DNA of 64,000 nucleotides from Gymnodinialimonas sp. 57CJ19 (GTDB lineage: Bacteria; Pseudomonadota; Alphaproteobacteria; Rhodobacterales; Rhodobacteraceae): NCBI RefSeq assembly GCF_038396845.1, contig NZ_CP151587.1, positions 3,198,001 through 3,262,000 of the forward strand, read 5' to 3'. The notes under the pieces were generated by a model, which was not told the DNA's origin, made no database searches, and saw only the letters and a list, made by a program, of their open reading frames with translations. How positions within the stretch are numbered: position 1 is the stretch's first letter; the number at the start of each line of letters is the position of its first letter. Positions 45,248 to 54,493 of this stretch are shown here, in pieces. The position numbers were made by a program, and so were the translations under genes.

Positions 45248-47059
45248 ATGTTCCAAGATTTCACCGCATCGACCCGGCCCGAAGATGGCCCCCCGCGCCT
45301 TGCCGCCCTAAGGGCGCAGATTGCCAAGGTCGGGTTGGATGGCTTTCTTGTGCCACGCGCCGATGCCCACCAAGGCGAATACGTGGCCGACTGCGATGCG
45401 CGACTGGCGTGGGTGACGGGTTTCACCGGATCGGCCGGGTTTGCCGCCGTGCTGCCCGATGTGGCGGGTGTTTTCGTGGACGGACGCTACCGGGTGCAGG
45501 TGCGGGCGCAGGTGGCCGATGTCTTTACCCCCGTGGATTGGCCCGAGGTCCAACTGGCCGAATGGCTCCGCTCGGCCCTGCCCCAAGGCGGCAAGGTCGG
45601 GTTTGACCCCTGGCTGCATACGGGGCGCGAGATTGCGACGCTGGAAACGGCGCTTGGCGGCTCAGGCGTTGAACTGGTCCCCTCGAACAATCTGGTGGAT
45701 GCGATCTGGACAGACCGCCCGGCCCCGCCCGCTGCCCCGATCACGATCTTTCCCGATGATATTGCCGGAAGAACCGCCGCTGAAAAACGTGCAGCCTGTG
45801 CCGAGGCTTTGCGCGATGCCGGCCACGGGGCGGCGGTGCTGACCCTGCCCGATGGGATTTGCTGGCTGCTCAACATCCGAGGCTCGGACATTGCGCGTAA
45901 TCCTGTGGTCCAAGCCAATGCGATCTTGTTTGACGATGGCACCCTGCGCCTTTTCCTCGACGACGCGCGACTGACGCCAGACCTGCGGGCGCATCTGGGG
46001 CCTCAGGTGCACACTGCCCCCCCGTCCAGCTTTCCCGCTGCCTTGGAAGGGCTGGAAGGCACCGTGCGCCTGGATACCGCCAGCGCGCCCCACGCGATTT
46101 CGGAAATCCTGCAAGACGCGGGCGTGGATATCGCCGCCGAGCGCGACCCGACGGTCTTGCCCAAGGCCCGCAAAACCGACGCCGAGATCGCCGCCACAGG
46201 CACCGCACACCTGCGCGACGCCGTGGCGATGGCGCGGTTCCTGCATTGGTTCGATGAAACCGCACCCACCGGCACCCTGACGGAAATCGACGTGGCCAAA
46301 CAACTCGAGAGCTTCCGGCGCGACACCGGCGCGTTGAAAGAGCTCTCGTTTGACACCATCGCAGGCGCCGGCCCCAACGGCGCGATCGTCCATTACCGGG
46401 TGACAGAGCAGACAAACGCCCAGGTCGTGCCCGGCCAATTGTTCCTGATCGACAGCGGCGGGCAATACGAGGACGGCACCACCGATATCACGCGCACCCT
46501 GCCCGTCGGCACGGTCGGGGATGAGGAACGCGAGTGCTTCACGCTGGTCCTGCAAGGGATGATCGCTGTGCACCGCACGCGCTTTCCCAAGGGTGTCGCC
46601 GGGCAGCATCTGGATGCGCTGGCCCGTGCGCCCTTGTGGTCCACTGGACGCGATTATGACCACGGCACCGGCCACGGCGTTGGCGTCTATCTGAACGTGC
46701 ACGAGGGGCCGCAGGGCCTGTCGCGCCGCAGTGACGTGCCACTGGAGCCGGGGATGATTGTTTCAAACGAGCCGGGCTACTACCGTGAAGGGGCCTTTGG
46801 CATTCGGATCGAGAACCTGATCTACGTGGTGGACGCTCCCGAAGGGGCCGATCCGCACCGCAAGATGTTTGGTTTCGAGACCCTGACATTCGCCCCCATC
46901 GACCGCCGCCTGATTGTGACCGAAAGGCTCTGCGTTGCGGAACGGGACTGGCTCAACACCTACCACGCCGATGTTCTGGCCCGCGTCACACCGCTGTTAC
47001 AGGCCGGGGGCTACACTGCCACAGCCGCCTGGCTGAAGGCCGCCTGCGCGCCGATTTAG
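45248..47059 (+). CDS. pepP: Xaa-Pro aminopeptidase (aminopeptidase P, M24)
   Basis: A 603-residue metalloprotease with two creatinase-like N-terminal domains and a C-terminal pita-bread M24 domain. Dinuclear metal ligands: LIDSGGQYEDGTTDITR (two Asp), GTGHGVG (His), SNEPGYY (Glu) and IRIENLIYV (Glu). It removes the first residue from peptides with proline in position two. The long three-domain form, about 600 residues, is the eukaryote-like type that also occurs in alphaproteobacteria. It follows cobT by 180 bases, with a CCGCGCC hairpin in between, and is likely monocistronic. Confidence 0.93.
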   Translation: MFQDFTASTRPEDGPPRLAALRAQIAKVGLDGFLVPRADAHQGEYVADCDARLAWVTGFTGSAGFAAVLPDVAGVFVDGRYRVQVRAQVADVFTPVDWPEVQLAEWLRSALPQGGKVGFDPWLHTGREIATLETALGGSGVELVPSNNLVDAIWTDRPAPPAAPITIFPDDIAGRTAAEKRAACAEALRDAGHGAAVLTLPDGICWLLNIRGSDIARNPVVQANAILFDDGTLRLFLDDARLTPDLRAHLGPQVHTAPPSSFPAALEGLEGTVRLDTASAPHAISEILQDAGVDIAAERDPTVLPKARKTDAEIAATGTAHLRDAVAMARFLHWFDETAPTGTLTEIDVAKQLESFRRDTGALKELSFDTIAGAGPNGAIVHYRVTEQTNAQVVPGQLFLIDSGGQYEDGTTDITRTLPVGTVGDEERECFTLVLQGMIAVHRTRFPKGVAGQHLDALARAPLWSTGRDYDHGTGHGVGVYLNVHEGPQGLSRRSDVPLEPGMIVSNEPGYYREGAFGIRIENLIYVVDAPEGADPHRKMFGFETLTFAPIDRRLIVTERLCVAERDWLNTYHADVLARVTPLLQAGGYTATAAWLKAACAPI

Positions 47060-47166
47060 AACCAACTCTGGCGCGGGCTCAGGCCCGCGTCAGGGCCGCG
47101 CCTTGTGCCTGCCGCATGTCGCAGGGTACATACAGCGCTCAATCAGACATTATATGGGAGTAATTC

Positions 47167-47508
47167 ATGGCCGATCACATCTCGATCCGCTCAGCATCCG
47201 GCACTTGGGTCGTCCGCGCCAGCGGTGCCGTTCTGGGCGAAAGCTCTGCCGCGCTGGAACTGATTGAAGGCGATATGCCGGCGGTCATCTATTTCCCCCG
47301 CGAAGACATCGGGATGAGTTTTCTGGAGCAGACCCAGACATCGACCACCTGCCCGCACAAAGGCACAGCGACCTATTTCACTGTAACCGGCCCCGATGGC
47401 GACGCCGTCGATGCCGCGTGGAGCTACGAGACACCGCTTGACGGTGTGAAAGAGATTGCGGGCCACATTGCGTTTTACACCGACCGGGTGGCGGTCGAGA
47501 AGCTCTAG
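47167..47508 (+). CDS. DUF427 domain protein
   Basis: A 113-residue single-domain protein. Motifs AVIYFPREDIGMSFLEQTQTS, CPHKGTATYFTV and AAWSYETP are those of DUF427 (a small SH3-like beta barrel). No enzymatic activity is established as far as I know. ATG at 47167 has TGGGAG upstream. It is convergent with the next gene, whose stop is 11 bases away. Confidence 0.93.
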   Translation: MADHISIRSASGTWVVRASGAVLGESSAALELIEGDMPAVIYFPREDIGMSFLEQTQTSTTCPHKGTATYFTVTGPDGDAVDAAWSYETPLDGVKEIAGHIAFYTDRVAVEKL

Positions 47509-47518
47509 CGCGTATTGC

Positions 47519-48586
47519 TCAGCGGTTCAGAAGGAACCCAAGACGTCCGCCGTTCAGGGCATTGAGAAAAACCTCATAGGCGGCATTGCTTGCCGCGCCG
47601 TCGTCGCCCCAATCGCTGCGCATGGTCAGCGTGATGGACCCGCCGCCTGCGGAGATTTCCGGTTCGGCCGGGGATGGCAATTCGCTCAGGATTGGCCACG
47701 CCTCGCGCAGTCGAACGGCCAGGGATTCTGCGTCCACACCCTCGGCAAGGGCCAGAACCATCGCAGCGCCCTCTGTCTCTCGGTTGGCGAAATCGGCCAG
47801 GGCCAAAGCTTCGACCGGGCCCGCCTCTGCGCCGGTGATCGGCAACTCGGCCCCGTTGCGCAGCCAGCAACGGACCGAGACGACACCGCCCAGATTACCC
47901 ACCCGCCGCAAGCCGCCAAGCAATGTCTGCGCATCGGCGCGGGCGGCGAGGTTCGCCCCCGTGGGCGCGCGCACCGCATCCAGCGCCGTCCACCCTGTAG
48001 CCCAGATCGCGCGATCCCCCAAGAAAAGCATCCGCAGGGGCAAGCCTTGATCGCCCCCGAAGGGATGGGCCGGATCACGCGCGAATGTATCTGCGGCGTA
48101 GTCGGTATCCCCGTGCCAAAGCACCGGGGCGCCGCCGCGGTCGTCTTCGGAAAGTCCGTTTGAAAACAACGCGCCCCGCAGGCGCATTTCGCTGTCGGGG
48201 AAGATATCCATCGCACCCACGCGCACCGTGCCTGCGGACACTTCCCATGTTTCCACCCAGTCGAGCGCCGTCAGCCCCACGGCAGCGCGGATCGCCGCAT
48301 CCTCGGTTCCTTCGATGATGTCGCGTTGCAAGGGCGCGGCAGAGCGGAGCGCTGCAAACCGGTTTGGCGTGTTCGGGTTGCGCCCTGCCTGAGCGCCGCG
48401 CACCGCGATCCAGCGCACCGCATCGCCATTGCCGTAGCCCGCAATGATTGGCCCCTCCGCGCCGTCCAGCACCGCTTGCGGCACGCTGGAAAGCACGGTT
48501 TGCAACCGACCCGCCGCGCCCTGAGCAGCGGAGGTTTGGGCGCTGAGTAACAGCAGAGCGAGGGCGAAAAGAATCCGGATCAACAT
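47519..48586 (-). CDS. Secreted protein of unknown function
   Basis: A 355-residue protein with a signal peptide (MLIRILFALALLLLSAQTSA). The start at 48586 is preferred; 48598 and 48622 are alternative in-frame ATGs. The mature part has no recognised domain, is Ala/Gly/Leu-rich and shows a pattern of alternating strands and helices; only one Cys (VSVRCWLR). It lies 63 bases after the ClC channel stop on the same strand, so may be co-transcribed. It ends next to DUF427. Confidence 0.7.
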   Translation of the reverse strand: MLIRILFALALLLLSAQTSAAQGAAGRLQTVLSSVPQAVLDGAEGPIIAGYGNGDAVRWIAVRGAQAGRNPNTPNRFAALRSAAPLQRDIIEGTEDAAIRAAVGLTALDWVETWEVSAGTVRVGAMDIFPDSEMRLRGALFSNGLSEDDRGGAPVLWHGDTDYAADTFARDPAHPFGGDQGLPLRMLFLGDRAIWATGWTALDAVRAPTGANLAARADAQTLLGGLRRVGNLGGVVSVRCWLRNGAELPITGAEAGPVEALALADFANRETEGAAMVLALAEGVDAESLAVRLREAWPILSELPSPAEPEISAGGGSITLTMRSDWGDDGAASNAAYEVFLNALNGGRLGFLLNR

Positions 48587-48649
48587 GGCTGCAAGCATGC
48601 CGTGTCCCAGCCCATTCACCAAAGAAATAATCTGTTTCCGAATGCCAAG

Positions 48650-50338
48650 TTAACTGTGTTCTTCCGCCGCCGTTGCCGCCAGCGCCTTGTTGTAGGCTTT
48701 CAGGGCATCGACGTGGAACAATGCCCCTTCAAGGGCCGGTGGCCCGCCTGTGGGAGACAATTGCACCACCGGCAAGAAGTCGAGGCCGGTGCGTTCAAAG
48801 ATCGGCAAAGCCCGTTCAAGTGTCGCATTGGTGTCGGTGAAAATGCCCTGCTCGATCAAGGTCAGCAAACGTTCCTGCGGGGCGGAATTTTCGTGGGTCA
48901 TGGGGCGCATCACGCGACCCACACGGAACATCGCCAGCAGATAGGCCTGCGGGCCGGCGGCAAGGTGGATATTGCGCCGCTCCAGCTGGGTCAGGAAGAA
49001 GCTGCGATGGACCATCTTGGACGCGACCGCCGTGGACATCGACACGGCGACCATCACCGCCAGACCGGTTTGCCAATCGCCCGTCAGTTCAAACACGATC
49101 AACGTGGTGGAAATCGGCGCCCCTAGAACCGCCGCCGCGACCGCCCCCATGCCGGCCAGTGCGTAAAGGGTCTCTGAGCCCGACACATCGGGGAAAATCC
49201 CCGTCGCCACCAAGCCAAAGGCCAGGCCCGAAATCGCCCCGATCATCAGAGAGGGCGAGAACACGCCGCCCCCCATGCGCCCCCCTACGGTGATCGCCGT
49301 GGCGATCGCCTTCAGGATCGCAAAGACGATGGCCTCCCATAGAAACAATTCTCCCGTCAGGGCGGCGGAAGTCGTCTCGTACCCCACGCCGATGATGTGG
49401 GGGAACCAGATGGCGATTGCGCCCAGGGCGAGGCCCGCGATTGCGGGGCGCAGATAGCGGGGCAGCTTTGTGCGTTGCTGCAGCGCGTTGCCCACGTCTT
49501 CGGCCCAGAAGGTGCCGCGCATGAACAAGACAGCGATGAACCCGCACAGGATGCCAAGGATCAGAAAAGCAGGAAGCTCTACGTAAAAGCGCAACATGCT
49601 TTCGCTTTCCAAGGTGAATTCGGTGACATCGCCAAACTCCAGCCGGTTAATCACCGTCCCCGCCGCGCTGGCAATGACGATGGGGGCAAAGGCATGGACC
49701 GCGAAGTGGCGCAGAACAACTTCAAGGGCAAAAATGGCGCCCGCGATTGGCGCATTGAAGCTGGCCGAGACGGCGGCCGCCACGGCGCAGCCCAGAAGAT
49801 CGCGCCCGGTGATGCCATCGGCGTTGATCCAGCGCGATATCTTCGAAGAAATCACCGCAGCCAAATGCACCACCGGCCCTTCGCGGCCCGTGGAGCCGCC
49901 GGTTCCAAGGGTCACGAGGGATGCGAGCGCCGAGCCGATGCCCGCCCGCCCTTCAACCCGGCCATCATTGAGGGCCGCGCCCTCGATGACATCGGCCACG
50001 GCGCGGACCCGGCCATCGGGCGTAAACTTGTATAAGATAAGGCCTGTCACCAAACCACCGACTACCGGAATGATCAGGATCATCCACCAGGGAAGTCCCT
50101 GTGCGAAACTGTGCAGTGTCCGGACATCCTCGACGCCGTAGAGCGTTTCCTGCAACCAGCTGATGCCTTTACGGAACCCCAAAGCGGTGAAGCCCGCCGA
50201 CACGCCGATCGCCAGTGCGATTAACCAGAATTGGAACTGGCTCGGTCCCTTTTCCAACAACAACGACCAGATGCCCCGCAAGGCGGTGACGCTTCTGGAG
50301 GCTTGGGCTTGAATCAGACCGCGCGGATCAATGGCCAC
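48650..50338 (-). CDS. ClC-family chloride channel/antiporter with CBS domains
   Basis: A 562-residue ClC transporter with about ten membrane helices (40-440), the selectivity motif GREGP with gating Glu153, and GGGVFSPSLMIG in the second half. A C-terminal CBS pair occupies about 460-560 (VMRPMTHENSAPQERL, FTDTNATLERALPIFER). The retained Glu points to Cl-/H+ exchange. CBS domains bind nucleotides and modulate transport. It starts at ATG 50338, downstream of the recN region with a 197-base gap that includes a nested hairpin. Confidence 0.93.
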   Translation of the reverse strand: MAIDPRGLIQAQASRSVTALRGIWSLLLEKGPSQFQFWLIALAIGVSAGFTALGFRKGISWLQETLYGVEDVRTLHSFAQGLPWWMILIIPVVGGLVTGLILYKFTPDGRVRAVADVIEGAALNDGRVEGRAGIGSALASLVTLGTGGSTGREGPVVHLAAVISSKISRWINADGITGRDLLGCAVAAAVSASFNAPIAGAIFALEVVLRHFAVHAFAPIVIASAAGTVINRLEFGDVTEFTLESESMLRFYVELPAFLILGILCGFIAVLFMRGTFWAEDVGNALQQRTKLPRYLRPAIAGLALGAIAIWFPHIIGVGYETTSAALTGELFLWEAIVFAILKAIATAITVGGRMGGGVFSPSLMIGAISGLAFGLVATGIFPDVSGSETLYALAGMGAVAAAVLGAPISTTLIVFELTGDWQTGLAVMVAVSMSTAVASKMVHRSFFLTQLERRNIHLAAGPQAYLLAMFRVGRVMRPMTHENSAPQERLLTLIEQGIFTDTNATLERALPIFERTGLDFLPVVQLSPTGGPPALEGALFHVDALKAYNKALAATAAEEHS

Positions 50339-50458
50339 GGGACAGGCTCACTTTCTGGCGCGGAACGCATCTGGGGGACACCGAGGGGCAACGCCGCGCG
50401 GCCGCCTCCCCTGAATACCATTACTTTAAAACGGTAGAGAAAGCTTAAGGATTTGGAA

Positions 50459-50505
50459 AGCCACAGCCCTGGAAATTCAGTGTTTTCCGACAATTGGGTG
50501 TGGCT
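50459..50505. other. Nested stem-loop between recN and the ClC gene
   Basis: AGCCACA (50459-50465) pairs with TGTGGCT (50499-50505), and CCC with GGG beside a one-base bulge. Inside is GGAAA...TTTTCC. On the transcribed strand it lies between the recN stop and the ClC start. No U-tract follows. It may be a weak terminator or a leader structure. Confidence 0.35.
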
Positions 50506-50535
50506 GTCCGGCACGGCGGGGGGGGTATCGGGGGC

Positions 50536-52185
50536 CTACCCCTTGAGCAGAGCCCGTGCCGCGTCTTTTGCAGCGTCGGTTATCGTGTCGCCAGCAACCA
50601 TGCGGGCAACTTCCTCCACGCGCTGGTCGTCGGACAGGGGCACCACGCGGCTGAAAGTCACGCCCTTTTCCACCGTCTTGGCCACTTGCCAATGATGCGC
50701 CCCAAGGGCCGCCACCTGCGGCGAATGGGTCACGACCAACACTTGCCCGCCCGAGGCCAGATCGGCCAAGCGCCGCCCAACGGCATCGGCTGTGGCTCCG
50801 CCGACGCCCCGGTCAATCTCATCAAAGATCATCGTTAACCCGGCCTGGTCCGAGGTCAGGCAGACCTTCAGCGCCAAAAGGAACCGCGACAGCTCTCCGC
50901 CCGAGGCGATGCGGTTCAGCGGGCCAGAGGGTGCGCCGGGGTTGGTGGCCACGGTGAAAGTGATCGTGTCCACGCCGTCAGGCCCGGCGGGGGCCTCTTC
51001 GCGGCGGGTTTCAAAGACGGCACGGTCCATCTTCAGAGGCGCAAGCTCAGCCCCCATGGCGCGATCGAGCTTCAGCGCGGCTTTCGCACGCGCCGCCGTA
51101 AGCTTATCCGCCGCCCCTTTATAGGCGGCGTCTTCGCGGTCACGGGTTTTGGTTAATTCTGCAATCTCGGCTTCTCCGCCATCAAGCGCGGCAAGACGTT
51201 GACCCAGTGTCTCGGCCAAACCGGCCAAATCATCAGCCAGCACGTTGTGCTTCCGTGCCAACCCGCGCAGGGCGAAAAGCCGTTCTTCCGTCATCTCCAA
51301 CTCGGCCGGGTTGAACTCCAGCCGTTCCGCGAAACTGGCGACGCCGGCTTGCGCCTCGCCCAATTCCACCAGGGCGCGCTCCAGCGCGGCCATGGGCATT
51401 TCCAAGCGGCCCTCGGCGTGCTCCACCACCCCGTCGAGCCATCGGCTCGCGTCGCTCAACGCGCCTTCGGCGCCGTTCAGGCCAAGGGCGGTGATCGCCT
51501 GGGCCACATCTTCGCGCATCTTTTCGGCCGCTTGCATCATCCGGCGCTTGGCGTCCAACTCCGCTTCTTCGCCGTGCTCGGGGGCCAGCTTGGTAAGCTC
51601 AGCGACCGCGTGGCGGAGAAATTCTTCCTCCTCGCGCATTTCCACAAGCCGTTTTTCCGCCGCCGCCAGTGCCTTGCCCGCGGCCGCCTTGCTGCGCCAA
51701 GCGGTGGCCACCTTGCCGCGCAAGCCGTCGAGGTTGCCGTATTCATCCAGCATTGCGCGGTGGTTCCTGGGGTCCAGCAGCCCCTTGTCGTCCTGTTGGC
51801 CGTGTAGCTCTACCAACACATCGGACAAGGCACGCAAAACCTCGCCACTGACGCGCCGGTCGTTGACCCAAGCGGTTTTGCGACCTTCAGGCGTGTTAAT
51901 GCGGCGCAGGATCAGCTCGTCCGAGGCTGGCAAGCCCGCTTCATCCAATACGGCATAAGCGGGGTGGCCTTCGGGCAGATCGAACTCTGCCACCACTTCG
52001 CCCTGCGCCGCGCCCGTGCGCACCAGATCAGCGCGGCCCCGCCAGCCAAGCACAAAGCCCAAACTGTCGAGCAAAATCGACTTTCCCGCCCCGGTTTCCC
52101 CGGTCAACACATTGAGCCCCGGCTGAAACGCGAGTTCCAGACGGTCAATAATCAACATATCGCGGATATCGAGATGGCGCAGCAT
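50536..52185 (-). CDS. recN: DNA repair protein RecN
   Basis: A 549-residue SMC-like ATPase. Start MLRHLDIRDMLIIDRLELAF. Walker A GETGAGKS is at 29-36, a long helical coiled-coil middle about 150-370 follows, then the signature GGELSRFLLALK and Walker B LTMIFDEIDRGVGG. An upstream start at 52221 is less likely. It helps repair double-strand breaks with RecA, holding DNA ends together. It is the last gene of the division cluster, 60 bases after bamD, an order common in this family. Confidence 0.95.
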   Translation of the reverse strand: MLRHLDIRDMLIIDRLELAFQPGLNVLTGETGAGKSILLDSLGFVLGWRGRADLVRTGAAQGEVVAEFDLPEGHPAYAVLDEAGLPASDELILRRINTPEGRKTAWVNDRRVSGEVLRALSDVLVELHGQQDDKGLLDPRNHRAMLDEYGNLDGLRGKVATAWRSKAAAGKALAAAEKRLVEMREEEEFLRHAVAELTKLAPEHGEEAELDAKRRMMQAAEKMREDVAQAITALGLNGAEGALSDASRWLDGVVEHAEGRLEMPMAALERALVELGEAQAGVASFAERLEFNPAELEMTEERLFALRGLARKHNVLADDLAGLAETLGQRLAALDGGEAEIAELTKTRDREDAAYKGAADKLTAARAKAALKLDRAMGAELAPLKMDRAVFETRREEAPAGPDGVDTITFTVATNPGAPSGPLNRIASGGELSRFLLALKVCLTSDQAGLTMIFDEIDRGVGGATADAVGRRLADLASGGQVLVVTHSPQVAALGAHHWQVAKTVEKGVTFSRVVPLSDDQRVEEVARMVAGDTITDAAKDAARALLKG

Positions 52186-52245
52186 AGATTGTGTGTTGCC
52201 CAAAGCAGGCGGAACGGTCAAGCGCTTACGGCATTCCCGCCCGAC

Positions 52246-53151
52246 TTACAGCCAATCCCCACGCACGGTCTGCTGCCAGACTTCGCGCAGCCAGTTTTCT
52301 CCGGCGGCTTCCAATGACAGCCCCTGCCCCGTCAACTGACGGTAAGCGTCGTCATAGAACGGCGAAGACTGGAAGTTGTAGCCAAGGATCGCGCCAGCGG
52401 TTTGCGCCTCTTGCGTCAGACCGAGTGCAAGGTAGGCTTCCACCAGACGCAACAGGGCTTCCGGCGTGTGCGACGTGGTTTGGAATTCCTCTACCACAAC
52501 CCGGAACCGGTTGATCGCCGATGTGTAATGTTCGCGGCGCAGGTAGTAGCGGCCCACTTCCATTTCCTTGCCCGCCAGATGGTCAAAGGCGAGGTCAAAG
52601 CGCAGGATCGCGTCTTGGGTGTATTCGCTATCGGGATACCGCTCGATCACGACACGGAGCGCTTGCAGCGCCTGATAGGTCACGCCCTGGTCACGGCCCA
52701 CTTGGTCGATCTGGTCATAATAGGACAGGGCAAGAAGATACTGGGCATAGGCCGCGTCTTCGTTGCCGGGGTAGAAATCAAGGTAGCGTTGGGCCGCCAC
52801 ACGGGCTGCCTCATAGTCGCCATCCTCGTGATAGGCAAAGGCCGCCATGATCAGCGCCCGCTCGGCCCATGTGGAATATGGGTGCAGACGCTCCACCTCG
52901 ATAAACAACTCGGCTGCATTGTCGGCGCGACCGTTTTCCAGCTCAAATTCGGCTTGCTGATAGATCGTCTCGGCGTCCAGCTCTTCCAAAGGGATGTTCG
53001 CATTGCGCCCGGCAAAGAAACCGCCGCCGCCATTGCCGCTGAACAGGCCGGTGCCAAGGAAACCATTGCCTCCACCACCGCCGCCACAGCCCGCCAAAAC
53101 GAGCGTCAGCCCAAGGGCTGCACCGGAAAGTCGAAAGCGGTTGGTTGTCAT
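52246..53151 (-). CDS. bamD: Outer membrane assembly lipoprotein BamD
   Basis: A 301-residue lipoprotein of the BAM outer membrane assembly complex. Signal with lipobox LVLAGC (Cys22). Right after it comes an unusual Gly-rich linker (GGGGGGNGFLGTGLFSGNGG). The TPR-type repeats start at about 58: ETIYQQAEFELENGRADNAAELF, LHPYSTWAERALIMAAFAYH, and further repeats to about 280. It binds BamA and BamC-like partners to fold outer membrane proteins. It lies between lpxC and recN on the same strand. Confidence 0.94.
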   Translation of the reverse strand: MTTNRFRLSGAALGLTLVLAGCGGGGGGNGFLGTGLFSGNGGGGFFAGRNANIPLEELDAETIYQQAEFELENGRADNAAELFIEVERLHPYSTWAERALIMAAFAYHEDGDYEAARVAAQRYLDFYPGNEDAAYAQYLLALSYYDQIDQVGRDQGVTYQALQALRVVIERYPDSEYTQDAILRFDLAFDHLAGKEMEVGRYYLRREHYTSAINRFRVVVEEFQTTSHTPEALLRLVEAYLALGLTQEAQTAGAILGYNFQSSPFYDDAYRQLTGQGLSLEAAGENWLREVWQQTVRGDWL

Positions 53152-53288
53152 GCGATTAGCCTCAAACCCATAGTCCTGAGCCCGATCCCGGACCCTGTCG
53201 GCACTGCTCTAGCACATTCCTTTTGCGGGCAAAATCCCTCAACCGACACGAAGATGCACCGAAGTGATAACGTGATGTTGTGGCCACG

Positions 53289-54209
53289 TCATGCGACGTG
53301 CGCAAGATCTGCTGATTTTACGCCAACGCCGGGCAATGCGGCCGCCTGATCCGGCGTGCATTCCACGAAACGCACCGCTCCCGGCGTGGCGAAAAGATTG
53401 CGAAGCAACTGGTTCGTAACCATGTGGCCCGCCCGGAAACCGGTGTAACAGCCCAGAATGGGAGCACCGGCCAAGGCCAAATCCCCCAATGCGTCCAACA
53501 TCTTATGGCGCACGGCCTCATCCGCATGGCGGAAGCCACCGGGGCTGAGGACGTCGTCGCCATCCACGACGACTGCATTGTCGTAGGTCCCGCCCAGGGC
53601 AAGGCCCGCCTCGTGCATCATGTCCACGTCGGCGCGGCGGCAGAAGGTGCGGCTGTCGCACAATTCGCGCACGAAACGGCCATTGGCCAAATTGGCGATC
53701 CGCCGCTGATAGCCGATCGCCTTATCGCTGAATTCGATGGTGTAATCCATCTCCAGCCCGCGGGAGGGCGACAACTCGGCCCAGGCGTCGCCATCTTCGG
53801 CGCGAACGGTCTTGAGGATTTCCAGCGCGTGGATTGGCGCGGATTGGCGCTGGATACCTGCATCGAGGATCGCGCGCACGAAGGGCGCGGCAGACCCATC
53901 GAGGATCGGAAGCTCGGGGCCATCCACCTCGATCAGGGCGTTATGGATACCAGAGCCGATCAGGGCGGCCATGATATGTTCGACAGTGGAAACTTCGGTC
54001 CCATCTTCGGCCACCAACTTGGTGCACAGGCGGCTTTGGGGGACAAGATCGTAGCGGGCGGGGATCATTGCGGCATCGTCCAGGTCGGTGCGGCGGAACC
54101 AGATGCCGACGTTGGCGGCTTGCGGCAACATGCTGACACGAGTCAAACGCCCGCTGTGAAGACCGACCCCACTGAATGTGGCTTTTCTGCGAAGTGTTGC
54201 CTGCATCAA
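53289..54209 (-). CDS. lpxC: UDP-3-O-acyl-N-acetylglucosamine deacetylase
   Basis: A 306-residue zinc enzyme for the committed step of lipid A synthesis. Zinc ligands are His78 (STVEHIMAAL), His235 (RHKMLDALGD) and Asp239; the catalytic His262 is in GFRAGHMVTNQLL. Start MMQATLRRKATFSGVGLHSG, the family norm. It occurs after ftsZ and before bamD on the minus strand, as in many relatives. Its level is normally controlled by FtsH proteolysis via the C-terminus. The upstream 284 bases hold the ftsZ terminator. Confidence 0.97.
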   Translation of the reverse strand: MMQATLRRKATFSGVGLHSGRLTRVSMLPQAANVGIWFRRTDLDDAAMIPARYDLVPQSRLCTKLVAEDGTEVSTVEHIMAALIGSGIHNALIEVDGPELPILDGSAAPFVRAILDAGIQRQSAPIHALEILKTVRAEDGDAWAELSPSRGLEMDYTIEFSDKAIGYQRRIANLANGRFVRELCDSRTFCRRADVDMMHEAGLALGGTYDNAVVVDGDDVLSPGGFRHADEAVRHKMLDALGDLALAGAPILGCYTGFRAGHMVTNQLLRNLFATPGAVRFVECTPDQAAALPGVGVKSADLAHVA

Positions 54210-54444
54210 ACTGCCCGCTCTTCCGTCCCAACAAATTCCGCGGCGTCGATTGCGTAAGACGCTCTGCCGGAAGCGGCTCTGGCGCTAAAAGGTTAACGCA
54301 TGGTTTCCGCTGTATATGGGGGTAACGGGGGGCAGCGCTAGGAGCAACTCAAGCTTTATGACGCCTTGCAACAATGGGTGGCGGTGTGGGCGAAAACTTG
54401 CCTACATCTTGTGGGTAACTCTGTAACACTCTGTACTTAATACG

Positions 54445-54471
54445 AAAAAGACCGGCGCGAGGCCGGTCTTT
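54445..54471 (-). terminator. Intrinsic terminator of ftsZ
   Basis: On the minus strand GAAAGACCGGC pairs with GCCGGTCTTTTT around a 5-base loop, ending in Ts, 22 bases after the ftsZ stop. The stem is perfect and also ends with Ts on the plus strand. Confidence 0.92.
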
Positions 54472-54493
54472 CCTGTCACAATGTGACTGCAAT

